64,000 nt of DNA from Planctomycetota bacterium. Its GTDB lineage: Bacteria > Planctomycetota > Planctomycetia > Planctomycetales > Planctomycetaceae. Of this stretch, positions 26,498 to 35,231 are shown piece after piece. The translations under genes and the position numbers were made by a program. The stretch spans positions 62,001-126,000 of the forward strand of contig QQVO01000064.1 in the NCBI GenBank assembly GCA_003388505.1. The letters are read 5' to 3'. The notes under the pieces are model-generated. The model ran no database searches. It saw only the letters and a program-made list of their open reading frames with translations, and was not told where the DNA came from. Positions within the stretch are counted from its first letter, which is position 1, and each line of letters starts with the position of its first letter.

Positions 26498-28045
26498 TTA
26501 CGGCGGTTGGTAGCGGCGGAGGACGAGCGATGACTCGGTCCATTCTTCAGCCGCCCGATAGCCGGCTTGTGCGAGCAACTGCTCGATTCCGTCGAGCGAC
26601 CGGCGATTGAGATCGGTATCGGTGGCGGAGGCGACCCAGACGTCGTGGCGATCTGTTCGGGCGTTGTTTGCGAGCATGTTGGAAAACCGCTCCGTTGGGC
26701 CGGGGGCGGCGTCCCAGAAGAACGGGAGGCCCAGCCGGGGGTGCGGGGACTCGAGGTAGAAGCGACTCATGCGGCAGGCGACGTACTCGAGGAACTGATC
26801 GTCCTCGAAGAGGAGGGGGACGAGGTTGGATTCGATCAATCCGCTCTGGACGAAGAGCAGGTCGCCGGGCTCGCCGTGTTCTTCGACCAGGAGCGCGGCG
26901 CGGCGCCATTCTGCGGCGGTTGGTGCGCCGAGCCTGCCGGTTTGAAACGGGGTTCGCGGCGACAGGCTCCAGGCGGCGAGGAGTGCGACGAGAGTCGCGA
27001 GGGAGGCTCTGCGGGGCCGGCGAGCGAGCGCAGTGAACAATCCCGCCAGCAGGCAAGCCGCCGGCACGGCATACGCGACGCGGTAGCGGGGATTGGCGAG
27101 GCTGGTGAGGTCTTCTCTGGCGACGGCGGCGATGAGGAGCGTGGGCAGGACCGACCAGAGGATGAGTCGTCCGGCGGGGAAGCGCGGGCGCGGAGGAGGA
27201 TCGGTTGTTGCGGAGGAGAAGCGTGCAGCGATCCAGGCGACGGCGAGACCGGCCGGAACTCCGATCCACCACAGCGGGCCGATGATGCGGAAGAGAGGTT
27301 GGGTCTCGCGCTGGTAGTTGAGCAGTGGGCTCCACTCCATCATGCGGAGCAAGGCGTGCAAGAGGGGCCAGCAGAGGAGCGCGGCTGTGAGCAGTGCGGC
27401 GGCGAAGCCGATTGCGAGCCGGGTGGGACGCCGGGGTTGATCCGTCGAGAACGGAACGCTGAGCAGTGCGAAGCCGGCGAGTGGGAGAGCCATGTAGTGG
27501 GTCCAGGCGACGGCGGAGGCTGCGACGCCCCAAGCGACGCCCCAGAGGGGTTGATTCGGCCGGCGGGTCCAGCGGACGGTGACCCACAGCAGGGCCGCGG
27601 CGGTGAGTATGACCAACCCATAGCAGCGGGCGATGCGGACTTCGTCCATGGCCTCCGGGTGCCAGGCGAGGATGACGGCGGCGAGAGCGCCGGTGAGGGG
27701 GGAGTGGAGTTGCTTTCCGAGGAAATATGTGACGGCGATCGCCAGCAGATAGCAGGCGGCGGACGAAGCACGAAATGAGATTTCGCATTTGCCGAGGACT
27801 GCGAGAAAGGCTTTCTGGACCCAGGCGGAGAGAGGCGGAATGGCGGCGTTGTCGAGGCTGCGGGAGAGTGTTGTGCCGGGCACTTCGGCGTCCACAAGCC
27901 AGTAAGAGCCGTGTTCGTCGAGAACCAAGGGGCCGGCATCGAGGAGGGGCGTCATGAGAACAACGCCGCTCAACAGCGCGAATGCCAGGATGCAGCGCTC
28001 TGTTCGCGTCGCGGAACTGTCTGGTTGCGGCAACGACTTGGTCAC
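26498..28045 (-). CDS. GT39-like glycosyltransferase (GT-C membrane protein)
   Basis: A 515-residue membrane protein. GTG 28045 is chosen because its GTGA overlaps the stop of the preceding gene; a longer N-terminal frame would read through that gene's coding sequence. Multiple hydrophobic segments follow an early luminal acidic motif (LVLDEHGSYWLVD), as in ArnT/PMT-type enzymes that transfer a sugar from polyprenyl-phosphate to lipid, protein or glycan. A second loop has WHPEAMDEVRIARCYGLVIL. It is the last gene of a three-gene overlapping unit (30365 to 26498) and is presumed to act in envelope or exopolysaccharide glycosylation. Confidence 0.75.
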   Translation of the reverse strand: MTKSLPQPDSSATRTERCILAFALLSGVVLMTPLLDAGPLVLDEHGSYWLVDAEVPGTTLSRSLDNAAIPPLSAWVQKAFLAVLGKCEISFRASSAACYLLAIAVTYFLGKQLHSPLTGALAAVILAWHPEAMDEVRIARCYGLVILTAAALLWVTVRWTRRPNQPLWGVAWGVAASAVAWTHYMALPLAGFALLSVPFSTDQPRRPTRLAIGFAAALLTAALLCWPLLHALLRMMEWSPLLNYQRETQPLFRIIGPLWWIGVPAGLAVAWIAARFSSATTDPPPRPRFPAGRLILWSVLPTLLIAAVAREDLTSLANPRYRVAYAVPAACLLAGLFTALARRPRRASLATLVALLAAWSLSPRTPFQTGRLGAPTAAEWRRAALLVEEHGEPGDLLFVQSGLIESNLVPLLFEDDQFLEYVACRMSRFYLESPHPRLGLPFFWDAAPGPTERFSNMLANNARTDRHDVWVASATDTDLNRRSLDGIEQLLAQAGYRAAEEWTESSLVLRRYQPP

Positions 28046-29496
28046 GCGTTGTCTCCTGCAGAGACGACGCCGGACCGATGCTGGGAATCGCCCATTGGTG
28101 CGGCCCACTGCGCGGCGGCGAAGAGTACGGCGATGGGGGCGATCTGCATCAGGTAGCGGTCGCTGGAACCGCGAAGATGGTCCTGGAGTTCGGCGGGGGC
28201 GAGCATGCCGGCGACGACGAGGGCCGCGAGCGCGCCGATGACATCGGCGATGAGGAACAACTGGGGCGGCCGCATCGCAATCCGCGGTGCGGTGAGGAGC
28301 GCAACCAACATCAGCCACCATTGCAGTCCGAGCGTCCGCCACTCCAGAAAGAGACGGCGCAAGACGTGCGGGACCGACCAGTTCAACGTATCGCGGCGCT
28401 GCCAGAGCAGACCGGGAGAGAGGCGACCGAAGTAGTTCATCTCATTGGTGAGCGGGAGGGATTGCCGGTACCACATCCAGGGGCCGAGGGTGAGTACGAT
28501 CGTCGCGAGAAAGGCGGCCGGCAGTATCACGAACGCGCGGCTCCGGAATGCGACCAGGCCGATGACGGCAAGGGCGGCTGCGTCGACCATGATCTGGGCG
28601 ATGCCTTCGTCCTTGGTGAACGCGGCGGCTGCGGCGCAGGCGCCGGCGGCCAGGGCGTCTCCAAGTGAGACGTGCGACACCGGTGCGTTGCTTGCACGGC
28701 GGAGAATGCTCCAGAGATAGAGCACGGAGACGGCGTGGAAGCTGCCGACGGGGGCGTCGGCCTGCCCGGAGAGAAAACCGTATTCGTGGGGCATCAGGCA
28801 GGGAACGGTCGCCAAGGCGATAGTGAACAACCAGGCGGCGGATTTTTTTACGTGCCGTTGCAGGACGCCGGCAAAGGAGAGGGTGAGTCCGAGGTAGAGC
28901 CAGGGGAAGAGGACTTTCGACCAGCGGTCGTCGCGCGAGTCGAGCAGTCCATAGATGTGTCTTTCGGCGAGAGGTATCAGGAGGGGATACCGGGGATGTC
29001 CCTGCACGAAGTCGCTGTGTGTGAGGGAGGGGCTGCGGAGCGTTTCGTCCTCGAAGAGCACGGCGGACTTGATCGCAAAGATGGCCCGTTCGTCCCAGAG
29101 GTGCTGGGGAGTGAGCAGGGTTTGAGCGAGGAGCGCGAGGAACAGGATCAGGAGAACGGCATGGCAGAGGCGGATGAAGGACTTCTCATCGGCGTCGGCG
29201 GGTGTTTGATCCTGCTCGAGGAGATGCCGGCGGTTCCGCCAGATGACTGTGCCTCCGGCTGCGAAACCGGCGAGCGTGAGCGTCCAACTGAGAGCGGCGT
29301 TGAGCGGGCCTCCGCACAGTCCGTAGATGAACGAAAGCCAGGCGGTGAGTGCGACGCCGATCAGGATCGCGAGCCCGCTCGATTCGGCCGTGAGCAGGGG
29401 AGACGATGGTGTGCGGCGCAGGAGAGGTCTCGCGGCGGCCAGTCCCAGCAGCCATTGCCCGGCGAGCGCCAGGAGGAGGATGGCGGCGGTCGTCAT
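28042..29496 (-). CDS. multi-pass membrane protein, GT-C glycosyltransferase-like
   Basis: A 484-residue protein with about ten hydrophobic segments, among them ILLLALAGQWLLGLAAARP, GLAILIGVALTAWLSFIYG, LLILFLALLAQTLL and AALVVAGMLAP. The luminal loop after an early segment has HLWDERAIFAIKSAVLFEDE, with the acidic/aromatic mix of the GT-C active-site loop, and a second loop DFVQGHPRYPLLIPLAERHI resembles GT39/O-antigen proteins. Start ATG overlaps the stop of the upstream gene (ATGA) and its own stop overlaps the start of the downstream gene (GTGA), so the three are translationally coupled. The sugar donor is unknown. Confidence 0.7.
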   Translation of the reverse strand: MTTAAILLLALAGQWLLGLAAARPLLRRTPSSPLLTAESSGLAILIGVALTAWLSFIYGLCGGPLNAALSWTLTLAGFAAGGTVIWRNRRHLLEQDQTPADADEKSFIRLCHAVLLILFLALLAQTLLTPQHLWDERAIFAIKSAVLFEDETLRSPSLTHSDFVQGHPRYPLLIPLAERHIYGLLDSRDDRWSKVLFPWLYLGLTLSFAGVLQRHVKKSAAWLFTIALATVPCLMPHEYGFLSGQADAPVGSFHAVSVLYLWSILRRASNAPVSHVSLGDALAAGACAAAAAFTKDEGIAQIMVDAAALAVIGLVAFRSRAFVILPAAFLATIVLTLGPWMWYRQSLPLTNEMNYFGRLSPGLLWQRRDTLNWSVPHVLRRLFLEWRTLGLQWWLMLVALLTAPRIAMRPPQLFLIADVIGALAALVVAGMLAPAELQDHLRGSSDRYLMQIAPIAVLFAAAQWAAPMGDSQHRSGVVSAGDNA

Positions 29497-30365
29497 GGGC
29501 CGCGCTCCCGATAAGGGCGCAAAACGACGACGTACTCGGGGGTCAAGCCGGGGTCGCCGCGCTTGGCGCGGAGAAACGCGACCCAGTCTTCGTCTTCCAG
29601 CAAGCGTTCGGACTCGACGTAAGCGTCACCTTCGAAGTATTCGAGGATGTAGTCGGGGTTGATGCTTTGGATGTAGTCCTCGTTGAGGTCATCCAGCCGG
29701 TAGGCCGTGAGTTGTCGCTGCAGATTGGGCTGGGGAATGGTGAATTCACTCTCCGGGTGCGTAGGACTGAAGACGGTCCTCGGCAGCAGGTAGTAGGAGA
29801 GGAAGAAGAGTTTCTGATCGCTGACGGCGAGAATGCGTGCGTCTTCGGGGGTGGCGTGCTGCAGGTAGCGGATGACTTCCCGATTGGAGGGACTCATGCC
29901 GGGCAGGATCTGTTCGCCGGTGCGGAGCCTGAAGACGGGCCAGTCGAGCAGGCGTTTGCGGGCGGCTGCCGTCGTGTGAAAGACCGCCAGCAGCATCCAG
30001 ACGAGCAACAAGCTGCGGAGGGCCCAGGTCGCCAGGGGGCGGCGCGCGATCTCGGCTTGTGAGGGGACAGCCGAGTGGACCCGCGTGGCTGATCTCAGAC
30101 CGCGCGCTGCACGGTTTGCGAAGCGCTCGACTCGCCCGATGTTGGCGAGCAGCAGGAATGCGGCAACGGTGAGGGAGGGGGCGAGGCAGCGGGCGACCCA
30201 GAGTCCAGCGATTGCGGCGCCTGAGGCTTCGAAGCGGGCGTAGGGGTCGGGGCCGGTTCGTGCGAGGGCCCAATCTGCGGCCATTGGCTCAGAGACCATC
30301 CACGCGAGGCCGCTCAGGAGGAGCGATGCAGCGAAAACGAGCCAGCAGAATGTGCGCAGCAACAC
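29493..30365 (-). CDS. membrane protein with extracytoplasmic C-terminal domain
   Basis: A 290-residue protein. Hydrophobic segments lie at about 3-25, 50-73 and 112-132, followed by a soluble C-terminal domain: REVIRYLQHATPEDARILAV, SDQKLFFLSYYLLPRTVFSP and PDYILEYFEGDAYVES. That domain looks like the soluble tail found after the last helix of some GT-C/PMT glycosyltransferases. It may therefore be the tail component of a split glycosyltransferase with its two downstream neighbours, which would explain the 4-bp overlaps. No enzymatic motif is seen. Confidence 0.65.
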   Translation of the reverse strand: MLLRTFCWLVFAASLLLSGLAWMVSEPMAADWALARTGPDPYARFEASGAAIAGLWVARCLAPSLTVAAFLLLANIGRVERFANRAARGLRSATRVHSAVPSQAEIARRPLATWALRSLLLVWMLLAVFHTTAAARKRLLDWPVFRLRTGEQILPGMSPSNREVIRYLQHATPEDARILAVSDQKLFFLSYYLLPRTVFSPTHPESEFTIPQPNLQRQLTAYRLDDLNEDYIQSINPDYILEYFEGDAYVESERLLEDEDWVAFLRAKRGDPGLTPEYVVVLRPYRERGP

Positions 30366-30447
30366 AGTGTGGCGGTCTTGTCTTGAATGGTCGGCGTGAG
30401 CGGCCTCAATGCAGGCGGCGTACGCGATTCATGATACTGCGTGTGAT

Positions 30448-31284
30448 TCAATCGATGTACCCGCAGACGCGGAGGTGCTGCATGCTGTCGACGACACGTT
30501 GCTGATATGTCTCCAGCGACGGAGGCTCTTCCCCCTGAACGCCTTCAATTTCGAGGCTGCACGGTCCCGAGAATCTGGCTTCATCGAGAACTTCGCGGAC
30601 CCTGCGGAAATCGACGGCTCCACCGGCGCCGAGGGCGGGGAAACACCAGTCCTCGAACTTGCCGCTCGAGTCTTTCAGATGCACGTGGGCGACGAAGGGG
30701 ATGACGCGCCGGAGTGAATCGATGACGTCGGCGTCGCGGTTGTAGTAGAGCACGTTGCCGGTATCGAAATTGAGGCGGAGCGAATCGTGATTGAGCGCCG
30801 CCATCGTGTCGAGCATGCCGTCGGCGTTCTGGCAGAGTCCGGGGTGGGTCTCGAAGCAGTAGATAATGCCGAGCTTCGCGGCGTGATCGCCGATCTCGCG
30901 GAGATGACCGAGGAGCGTTTCTCGTTGCTCGGTTGTGTCGGCTTGTCCGGCTCCGGCGACGACCAGACGGACGCCGAGTTGGGCCGAGAGATCGAGCTTT
31001 CTCAAGGTGGCGTCGACCATTGTGCGGTCGAGCGGATTGCCGCTGGTGATGTTGCAACTCGAGAGTTCGAGCCCGTGGTCTGCGATCATGCGCCTGACTC
31101 GAGCGACGTCCGCGTCGGTGCTGCGGTCGGTCAGTACGGGGGTTTCGCCGAAAAAGGAAGGGACTCCGTCGGTCTTGATGGGCAGTTCGACGAACCGGAT
31201 GCCGGCTTCAGCGATCAGCGGGAGCGCTGCGGGGACGCCGAAGCGTCCGTAACAGTTGGGGAAGCAGGCGATTCTGTGAGGCAT
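30448..31284 (-). CDS. sugar phosphate isomerase/epimerase (TIM barrel)
   Basis: A 278-residue protein of the xylose isomerase-like (AP_endonuc_2) superfamily. It reads MPHRIACFPNCYGRFGVPAA, then LELSSCNITSGNPLD, YCFETHPGLCQNADGML, LRLNFDTGNVLYYN and VAHVHLKDSSGKFEDW, covering the successive metal-binding Glu, Asp, His and Glu of the barrel. In planctomycetes these genes accompany sugar and inositol breakdown. It is intracellular and lies 82 bp upstream of the membrane-gene unit on the same strand, so transcription may run through. The substrate is unknown. Confidence 0.85.
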   Translation of the reverse strand: MPHRIACFPNCYGRFGVPAALPLIAEAGIRFVELPIKTDGVPSFFGETPVLTDRSTDADVARVRRMIADHGLELSSCNITSGNPLDRTMVDATLRKLDLSAQLGVRLVVAGAGQADTTEQRETLLGHLREIGDHAAKLGIIYCFETHPGLCQNADGMLDTMAALNHDSLRLNFDTGNVLYYNRDADVIDSLRRVIPFVAHVHLKDSSGKFEDWCFPALGAGGAVDFRRVREVLDEARFSGPCSLEIEGVQGEEPPSLETYQQRVVDSMQHLRVCGYID

Positions 31285-31433
31285 GGCGGCCGTGCGTTGT
31301 GCGAAGAAGAGACCGGGGATGATTCGGGTCTCACTCTATCGGGTGCGCGGCGCGATCCCAAGCAGGTGCGGCAGGGTGTGTGACGTCCGGGTTGACGGGG
31401 CAATGCCTGTGAAGCATCCGGACCAACGCAAGC

Positions 31434-31460
31434 AACCCGCGAACGTGTTGTTCGCGGGTT
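31434..31460. terminator. hairpin between two reverse-strand genes
   Basis: A perfect 11-bp stem AACCCGCGAAC (31434-31444) with GTTCGCGGGTT (31450-31460) and a 5-nt loop lies just downstream of the reverse-strand BBP7-like gene. The U-rich side is weak, so it could act in either direction. Confidence 0.65.
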
Positions 31461-31508
31461 GTTTGCAAGAGTTGTTCAGACGCAGCGGACCCTACATGTG
31501 AGCGGCGA

Positions 31509-32852
31509 TCAGGGAAGGATGTACTCTCCGCCGATGGTGAATGACGAGACCCAGATGCTCTGGTCGTCTTTCTTGGCGGTGACTGCGGGGGGGAGAGCGA
31601 GTCCCTGGTCATTGTAGTGGATGATGCTGTCGGCGCGGGCGACGTTGCCCATGTACATGTAGCTCCAGCCGACGCGGATGCGGCAGGAATCGGAAAGGTG
31701 CACTTTCGCGTAGAGCTGCAGGTCGAAGACTGCGGAGATGGTGTCTTTCTGGATGTTTGAGGTCACGACACCGTCGTCCTGGATGGGAGGGAAGGGCGAA
31801 TCGCGGAGGTCGACGGTACGGACGGTGGCCTCGTAGTGGTTCATGCCGAGTCCGGCCTTCGGTTCGACGCCGAGGGTGAAGTACTGATGCGCGAACTCGG
31901 TGCGGAAGCCGGTCTGCAAGGCATAGGAGTTGTTGTCGACCCAGGAGTCGATCTGTCGGACGAGCGGGACGGGCAGGATGGGGGACGCGCCGCCGGGAGT
32001 GACGCCGATGCCTGAGCGGTTGTTGAATGTGCCGCGTTGCTTGATGCTTTCGTCATAGTCGGTGTGGCGGACGCCGAAGATCGGCAGGCAGCGGAGTCCA
32101 AGCCGGGGATTGTGGTAGTTGTAGACGAAGTTGGCTTCCGCCCCGAAGATCTGGGCAGCGTAGTCGTAACGGAACGAGTTGTCATAGAGGACGACGAAGC
32201 CGCCGGGCGCGTTGTTGGTGAGCAGACTGGTGGCGATGACGTCGACCGTTTGCAGCGGATTGGTGGCGGGGAGTTCGGGCGATCGGAAGCGGTAGGTGGA
32301 TTCGCTGGTGCCCCAGAAACTGGCTTCGATGGTACCGGGCTGCAAGGGGATGCCGAACGTTCCGCGAATTCCGTTGATGTTGTCGAAATTGACAGCGCTG
32401 ACGTCGAGGACGCGGGCGTTGACCACGGCTCCGCTGGGTGTTTGAACGAGGAAGGGCTCCCGCGGGTTGGGTACGTTGGGCAGGGGAGCGCCCAGGAGTG
32501 TGTCTCCCGGGTTGTCGATGAAGGTGTTGAGGTATTCCAGGCGGAACCAGGCCCCGTGACTGGTGTCCTCGATGGCCGTTTCGAGTCGGGACTGTGTGTC
32601 CCAGAAGAATCCCCTGTCGGCCGGGAGGAGTTCGGTAATGATTCTGGGATCGACCTGTTCATCGGCGGATCCGGGAGGCGGTCCGTAATAGCCGGGATGC
32701 GGCGTGAAGGCCTGGTAATTGGCCTGCTGCGCATGCATCTGGCTGTATGCGCCGCCGGGCGGTCCGTACTGGCCGTAGACGTTTCCGGCGGCGATCACCG
32801 TCCACGCTGCGAGTACGCACAGGTTCAGTCGAGCCAGCATAGCGACCCTCAT
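31509..32852 (-). CDS. BBP7-like outer-membrane beta-barrel protein
   Basis: A 447-residue secreted barrel. The signal peptide is RVAMLARLNLCVLAAWTVIA then AGNVYGQ, followed by a Pro/Gly/Tyr-rich linker (ISEL-like ELLPADRGFFWD). The body begins at HGAWFRLEYLNTFIDNPGD and repeats aromatic beta-strands (QFDNINGIRGTFGIPLQ-type) ending EYILP. The BBP7 family is abundant and largely planctomycete-specific; its role is unknown but an outer-membrane pore or surface barrel is expected. The start ATG at 32852 is used, with a second in-frame ATG four codons later. It stands alone with a terminator below. Confidence 0.8.
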   Translation of the reverse strand: MRVAMLARLNLCVLAAWTVIAAGNVYGQYGPPGGAYSQMHAQQANYQAFTPHPGYYGPPPGSADEQVDPRIITELLPADRGFFWDTQSRLETAIEDTSHGAWFRLEYLNTFIDNPGDTLLGAPLPNVPNPREPFLVQTPSGAVVNARVLDVSAVNFDNINGIRGTFGIPLQPGTIEASFWGTSESTYRFRSPELPATNPLQTVDVIATSLLTNNAPGGFVVLYDNSFRYDYAAQIFGAEANFVYNYHNPRLGLRCLPIFGVRHTDYDESIKQRGTFNNRSGIGVTPGGASPILPVPLVRQIDSWVDNNSYALQTGFRTEFAHQYFTLGVEPKAGLGMNHYEATVRTVDLRDSPFPPIQDDGVVTSNIQKDTISAVFDLQLYAKVHLSDSCRIRVGWSYMYMGNVARADSIIHYNDQGLALPPAVTAKKDDQSIWVSSFTIGGEYILP

Positions 32853-33130
32853 GGCAGTCGCGCACCTGACGCAAGCGCGGCAACCGTGCCGCGAGCGCCT
32901 GGCGCATCATCAGAATCCAGTATCGAGGTTATCGGCCGTACGGAGCGTAACGGTTATGACGGATGGCCGGATTGTGCCAAAAAGCCGAAGACTGTTGGCT
33001 TGAAAGGCGTTGGCGGGGTCAAAAACGCATCGGGGAGGGCAATTTAACGGCGATCGGGGAGGATAGGAGAAGTTCGGTGGGAGAGTTGAACTGAGTGCTT
33101 GGGCGCTTGGCGATTCTGAGAAAAGAGAAT
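32853..33130. other. upstream region of the BBP7-like gene
   Basis: I see no gene, repeat or promoter that I can defend, apart from the terminator hairpin that borders it. Confidence 0.4.
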
Positions 33131-33159
33131 CGCCCCGAGAGCGAGAACGCTCCGGGGCG
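33131..33159 (-). terminator. terminator of pilin-like gene 1
   Basis: The stem CGCCCCG-GAGCG pairs with CGCTCCGGGGCG with one bulged A. On the reverse strand it is followed by ATTCTCTTTTCTC. It lies 54 bp after the stop of the gene at 33214. Confidence 0.75.
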
Positions 33160-33213
33160 AAGACCTGACCGATTGCCGATTCCCGACGATGACCAGTTCG
33201 TCGGGTGCAGCGT

Positions 33214-33555
33214 CTAATAGTGACTGCGCTTGGGGCCCTCGGCGACCGGTCTGTCGCACGACAGGTCGCACTGGTTGTTGTCGCATTCGTCCATCTGATC
33301 GAAGAAGCGCGAGCCGCGGACGAACGCTTTCACCTGGCCGCCCTTCTTCCTGGCGGAGGCGCCGCTGTAGAAGTAGCTCTGGTTGGCGCTGCCGACGGCG
33401 TCGGCGACGTCGTTCAGTTCGCTGACCACTGCGTGCTGAATCTCGCTGAGTCCGACGATGCAGCCGATCACGAGGATTGTGGCAATGAGGACGAGTTCGG
33501 CAGAGACGATGAAACCGGCTTCATCGCTCCACAACCGGGACAAAAGTGCATTCAT
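33214..33555 (-). CDS. pilin-like cysteine-containing membrane protein 1
   Basis: A 113-residue protein with MNALLSRLWSDEAGFIVSAE then LVLIATILVIGCIVGLSEI. A short cytosolic head, EAG, a hydrophobic alpha-helix and a Cys-containing tail (DQMDECDNNQCDLSCDRP) make it resemble Flp/TadE-type pseudopilins, which are cleaved after Gly and carry a Glu at +5; here Glu is at +6 after EAG, so the fit is imperfect. It is the last of three tandem paralogs (34207, 35232). No prepilin peptidase or Tad ATPase is in the window. It may be exported and disulphide-bonded. Function unknown. Confidence 0.75.
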   Translation of the reverse strand: MNALLSRLWSDEAGFIVSAELVLIATILVIGCIVGLSEIQHAVVSELNDVADAVGSANQSYFYSGASARKKGGQVKAFVRGSRFFDQMDECDNNQCDLSCDRPVAEGPKRSHY

Positions 33556-34206
33556 TTTTGGGCTCCCATGACGTTTGAAATCGAAGGCAGGGCATGAGTC
33601 GGTGACGACGCAGGCGGCGCGCCGTAGAGCGAGGGAGATGCCGGAAGTCGCGCAGAGGTCGACCGGGAGCGATGGTGTAACCTGTTTCTGGGATAACGGT
33701 TACGGAATCGAGTGGCCAGGGGTCAGAGTGAGTGGCCCGGTTCTGGCGCCGCTCCTGGAGTGTTCAGCGGCTTGAATCGATTGTTCAGGGACGCGCCATC
33801 GATTGCGAACAGACCTGTCAGCCGGCTGGAGGGAGCCTGGTTCCAGCGGCTGACAGGCGGAGTTCGCGTCGGATGCCTTTTTCACGGCGATCCGACTCCT
33901 CAACCATTTTGCACCTGCTGTGCCGGGCGGTTGCCAGTTCGCAACATTTGGACGTTGCCTGGGGGCTTCGTGATGAATTTCAATGGGCCTCATTCGTCGC
34001 ATCTCCCAGATTTGCATTGGGTTATGCTTTTTTCTGAAGTCGCCGTGCGTTGCACGAGTGACGGGCGAACCGGGCCGAGGGAGGGTGGTTGGGGTCGTGA
34101 GGGCTCGGTTGCATTGTTTCGATTGATGAACAATGCACGCCGGGGTTTGAAAAGTCCGACCGGCCGGGGACCGGAGCGTGAGTCCGGTCTGCGCGAACAG
34201 GTGCTT
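33556..34206. other. spacer between two pilin-like paralogs
   Basis: The region is leader and trailer sequence for the flanking reverse-strand genes. It holds a hairpin (33814-33857) and no credible gene. Confidence 0.45.
33814..33857 (-). terminator. hairpin downstream of pilin-like gene 2
   Basis: CCTGTCAGCC-GCTGGA pairs with TCCAGC-GGCTGACAGG, one bulge, about 16 bp of stem, 350 bp past the stop. No U tract follows, so it may be a structured trailer and not a terminator. Confidence 0.4.
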
Positions 34207-34725
34207 TCAATGCGTGGTCTCGGCTTGCGGGAGGGGGCAGTCTTCGGCCGGGACGACGAGTTCGGATTCGTCGATCACGCGGGGCGGCTGATGGTCACCG
34301 GCGGGTGCGGTCGTCGAGGGGACGGTCGTGGAGGGGACTGTGTGATACGCCCCCGGAGCGCTGTAGTAGCCTTGGGGCGCGCTGTAGTAGCCCTTCAGCG
34401 ATTCGTTCGCGGGAGCGTCGCAGGCGAGGGCGCACTCATTGCCGTCGCAGGCATCCATCCGGTCGATGAACGCCGATCCCCGGGTGAAGGCGTGCAGGCC
34501 GAAGAATCCCGCTCCGCCGAAACCGTCCCGCTTGCTGAATCCGCTGTAGTAGTAGGTCTGGTTGACGGAGCCGATGGCTTCGGCGACGTCGTTGAGTTCG
34601 CTGACGATCGCGTGTTGAACCTCGGCCAGGCCGACAATGAGGCCGATCACGAGCAGTGTGGCCACGAGCACCAGTTCGGCGGAAATAATGAAACCTGATT
34701 CATCGTTCAGAAGTGATTGAAACAT
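34207..34725 (-). CDS. pilin-like cysteine-containing membrane protein 2
   Basis: A 172-residue paralog of the gene at 33214: FQSLLNDESGFIISAELVLV, ATLLVIGLIVGLAEVQHAIV, SELNDVAEAIGSVNQTYYYS. The tail keeps the RGSAFIDRMDACDGNECALA pattern seen in copy 1, and a Gly/Tyr/Ser/Pro/Thr-rich stretch (KGYYSAPQGYYSAPGAY) follows, typical of a surface or extracellular segment. The hydrophobic helix and Cys positions are the most conserved parts between copies, which is what one expects if helix packing and disulphides matter. Confidence 0.75.
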   Translation of the reverse strand: MFQSLLNDESGFIISAELVLVATLLVIGLIVGLAEVQHAIVSELNDVAEAIGSVNQTYYYSGFSKRDGFGGAGFFGLHAFTRGSAFIDRMDACDGNECALACDAPANESLKGYYSAPQGYYSAPGAYHTVPSTTVPSTTAPAGDHQPPRVIDESELVVPAEDCPLPQAETTH

Positions 34726-34806
34726 GGTGAGTTCTCCGTGGGTTGAGGATGGAGCGTGTCAGGTTCGTTCGCCCGGCGGCTGCCTGAGCGGTTCGTTTTG
34801 GGAAAA

Positions 34807-34839
34807 CGGGTGAAGGAGCTGAATCGGCTCCTTCACCCG
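34807..34839 (-). terminator. terminator-like hairpin
   Basis: A perfect 13-bp stem CGGGTGAAGGAGC with GCTCCTTCACCCG; on the reverse strand it is followed by TTTTCCC. It lies 393 bp after the stop of pilin-like gene 3. Confidence 0.65.
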
Positions 34840-35055
34840 CCACTCGAAGCGGCGCCGGTCGTCCCGGAATCAGCGGGCGAACCGAGACGGTGTCTCACGC
34901 CGTCGCGCCACAATTGGCTCTGTCGTTAAGGATCGCGGGCAGCGAGCGCGGGTTTGTTGCTTCAGGCGAACGCTGCGTTACGACGGGAAGAATCCGCACA
35001 GGCCGTGCCGCTGGCCGGACCGCGTCAACCGTTTCGGCGGGATGGACAACGCGAA

Positions 35056-35096
35056 CACCGCGGCAACCCCCTGTTGTGCAAGGAGTTGCCGCGGTG
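35056..35096 (-). terminator. hairpin downstream of pilin-like gene 3
   Basis: A perfect 12-bp stem CACCGCGGCAAC with GTTGCCGCGGTG around a 17-nt loop, 136 bp past the stop at 35232. It has no U tract. Confidence 0.5.
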
Positions 35097-35231
35097 GTGA
35101 ACCGTCGGGTGGATGCTGCCGGCAGTGCGGTCGGCCCGGCTGTCTTGATTCAATCGATTGGCGCGCCGAGAGGTTTCGCGCCAAGGGAATCGAACATAAC
35201 GGTTGGTGCGGTGGCAGCGATCGTGGAGGGG

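Larger units (their letters stand above)
34726..35231. other. spacer between pilin-like genes 2 and 3
   Basis: Contains two reverse-strand hairpins (34807-34839 and 35056-35096) and no gene I can support. Confidence 0.45.

Noticed and set aside
26567-27778. A 403-codon + strand frame across the GT-C gene
   Set aside because: Gly/Glu/Arg-rich composition and position opposite a membrane gene with overlap-coupled starts.
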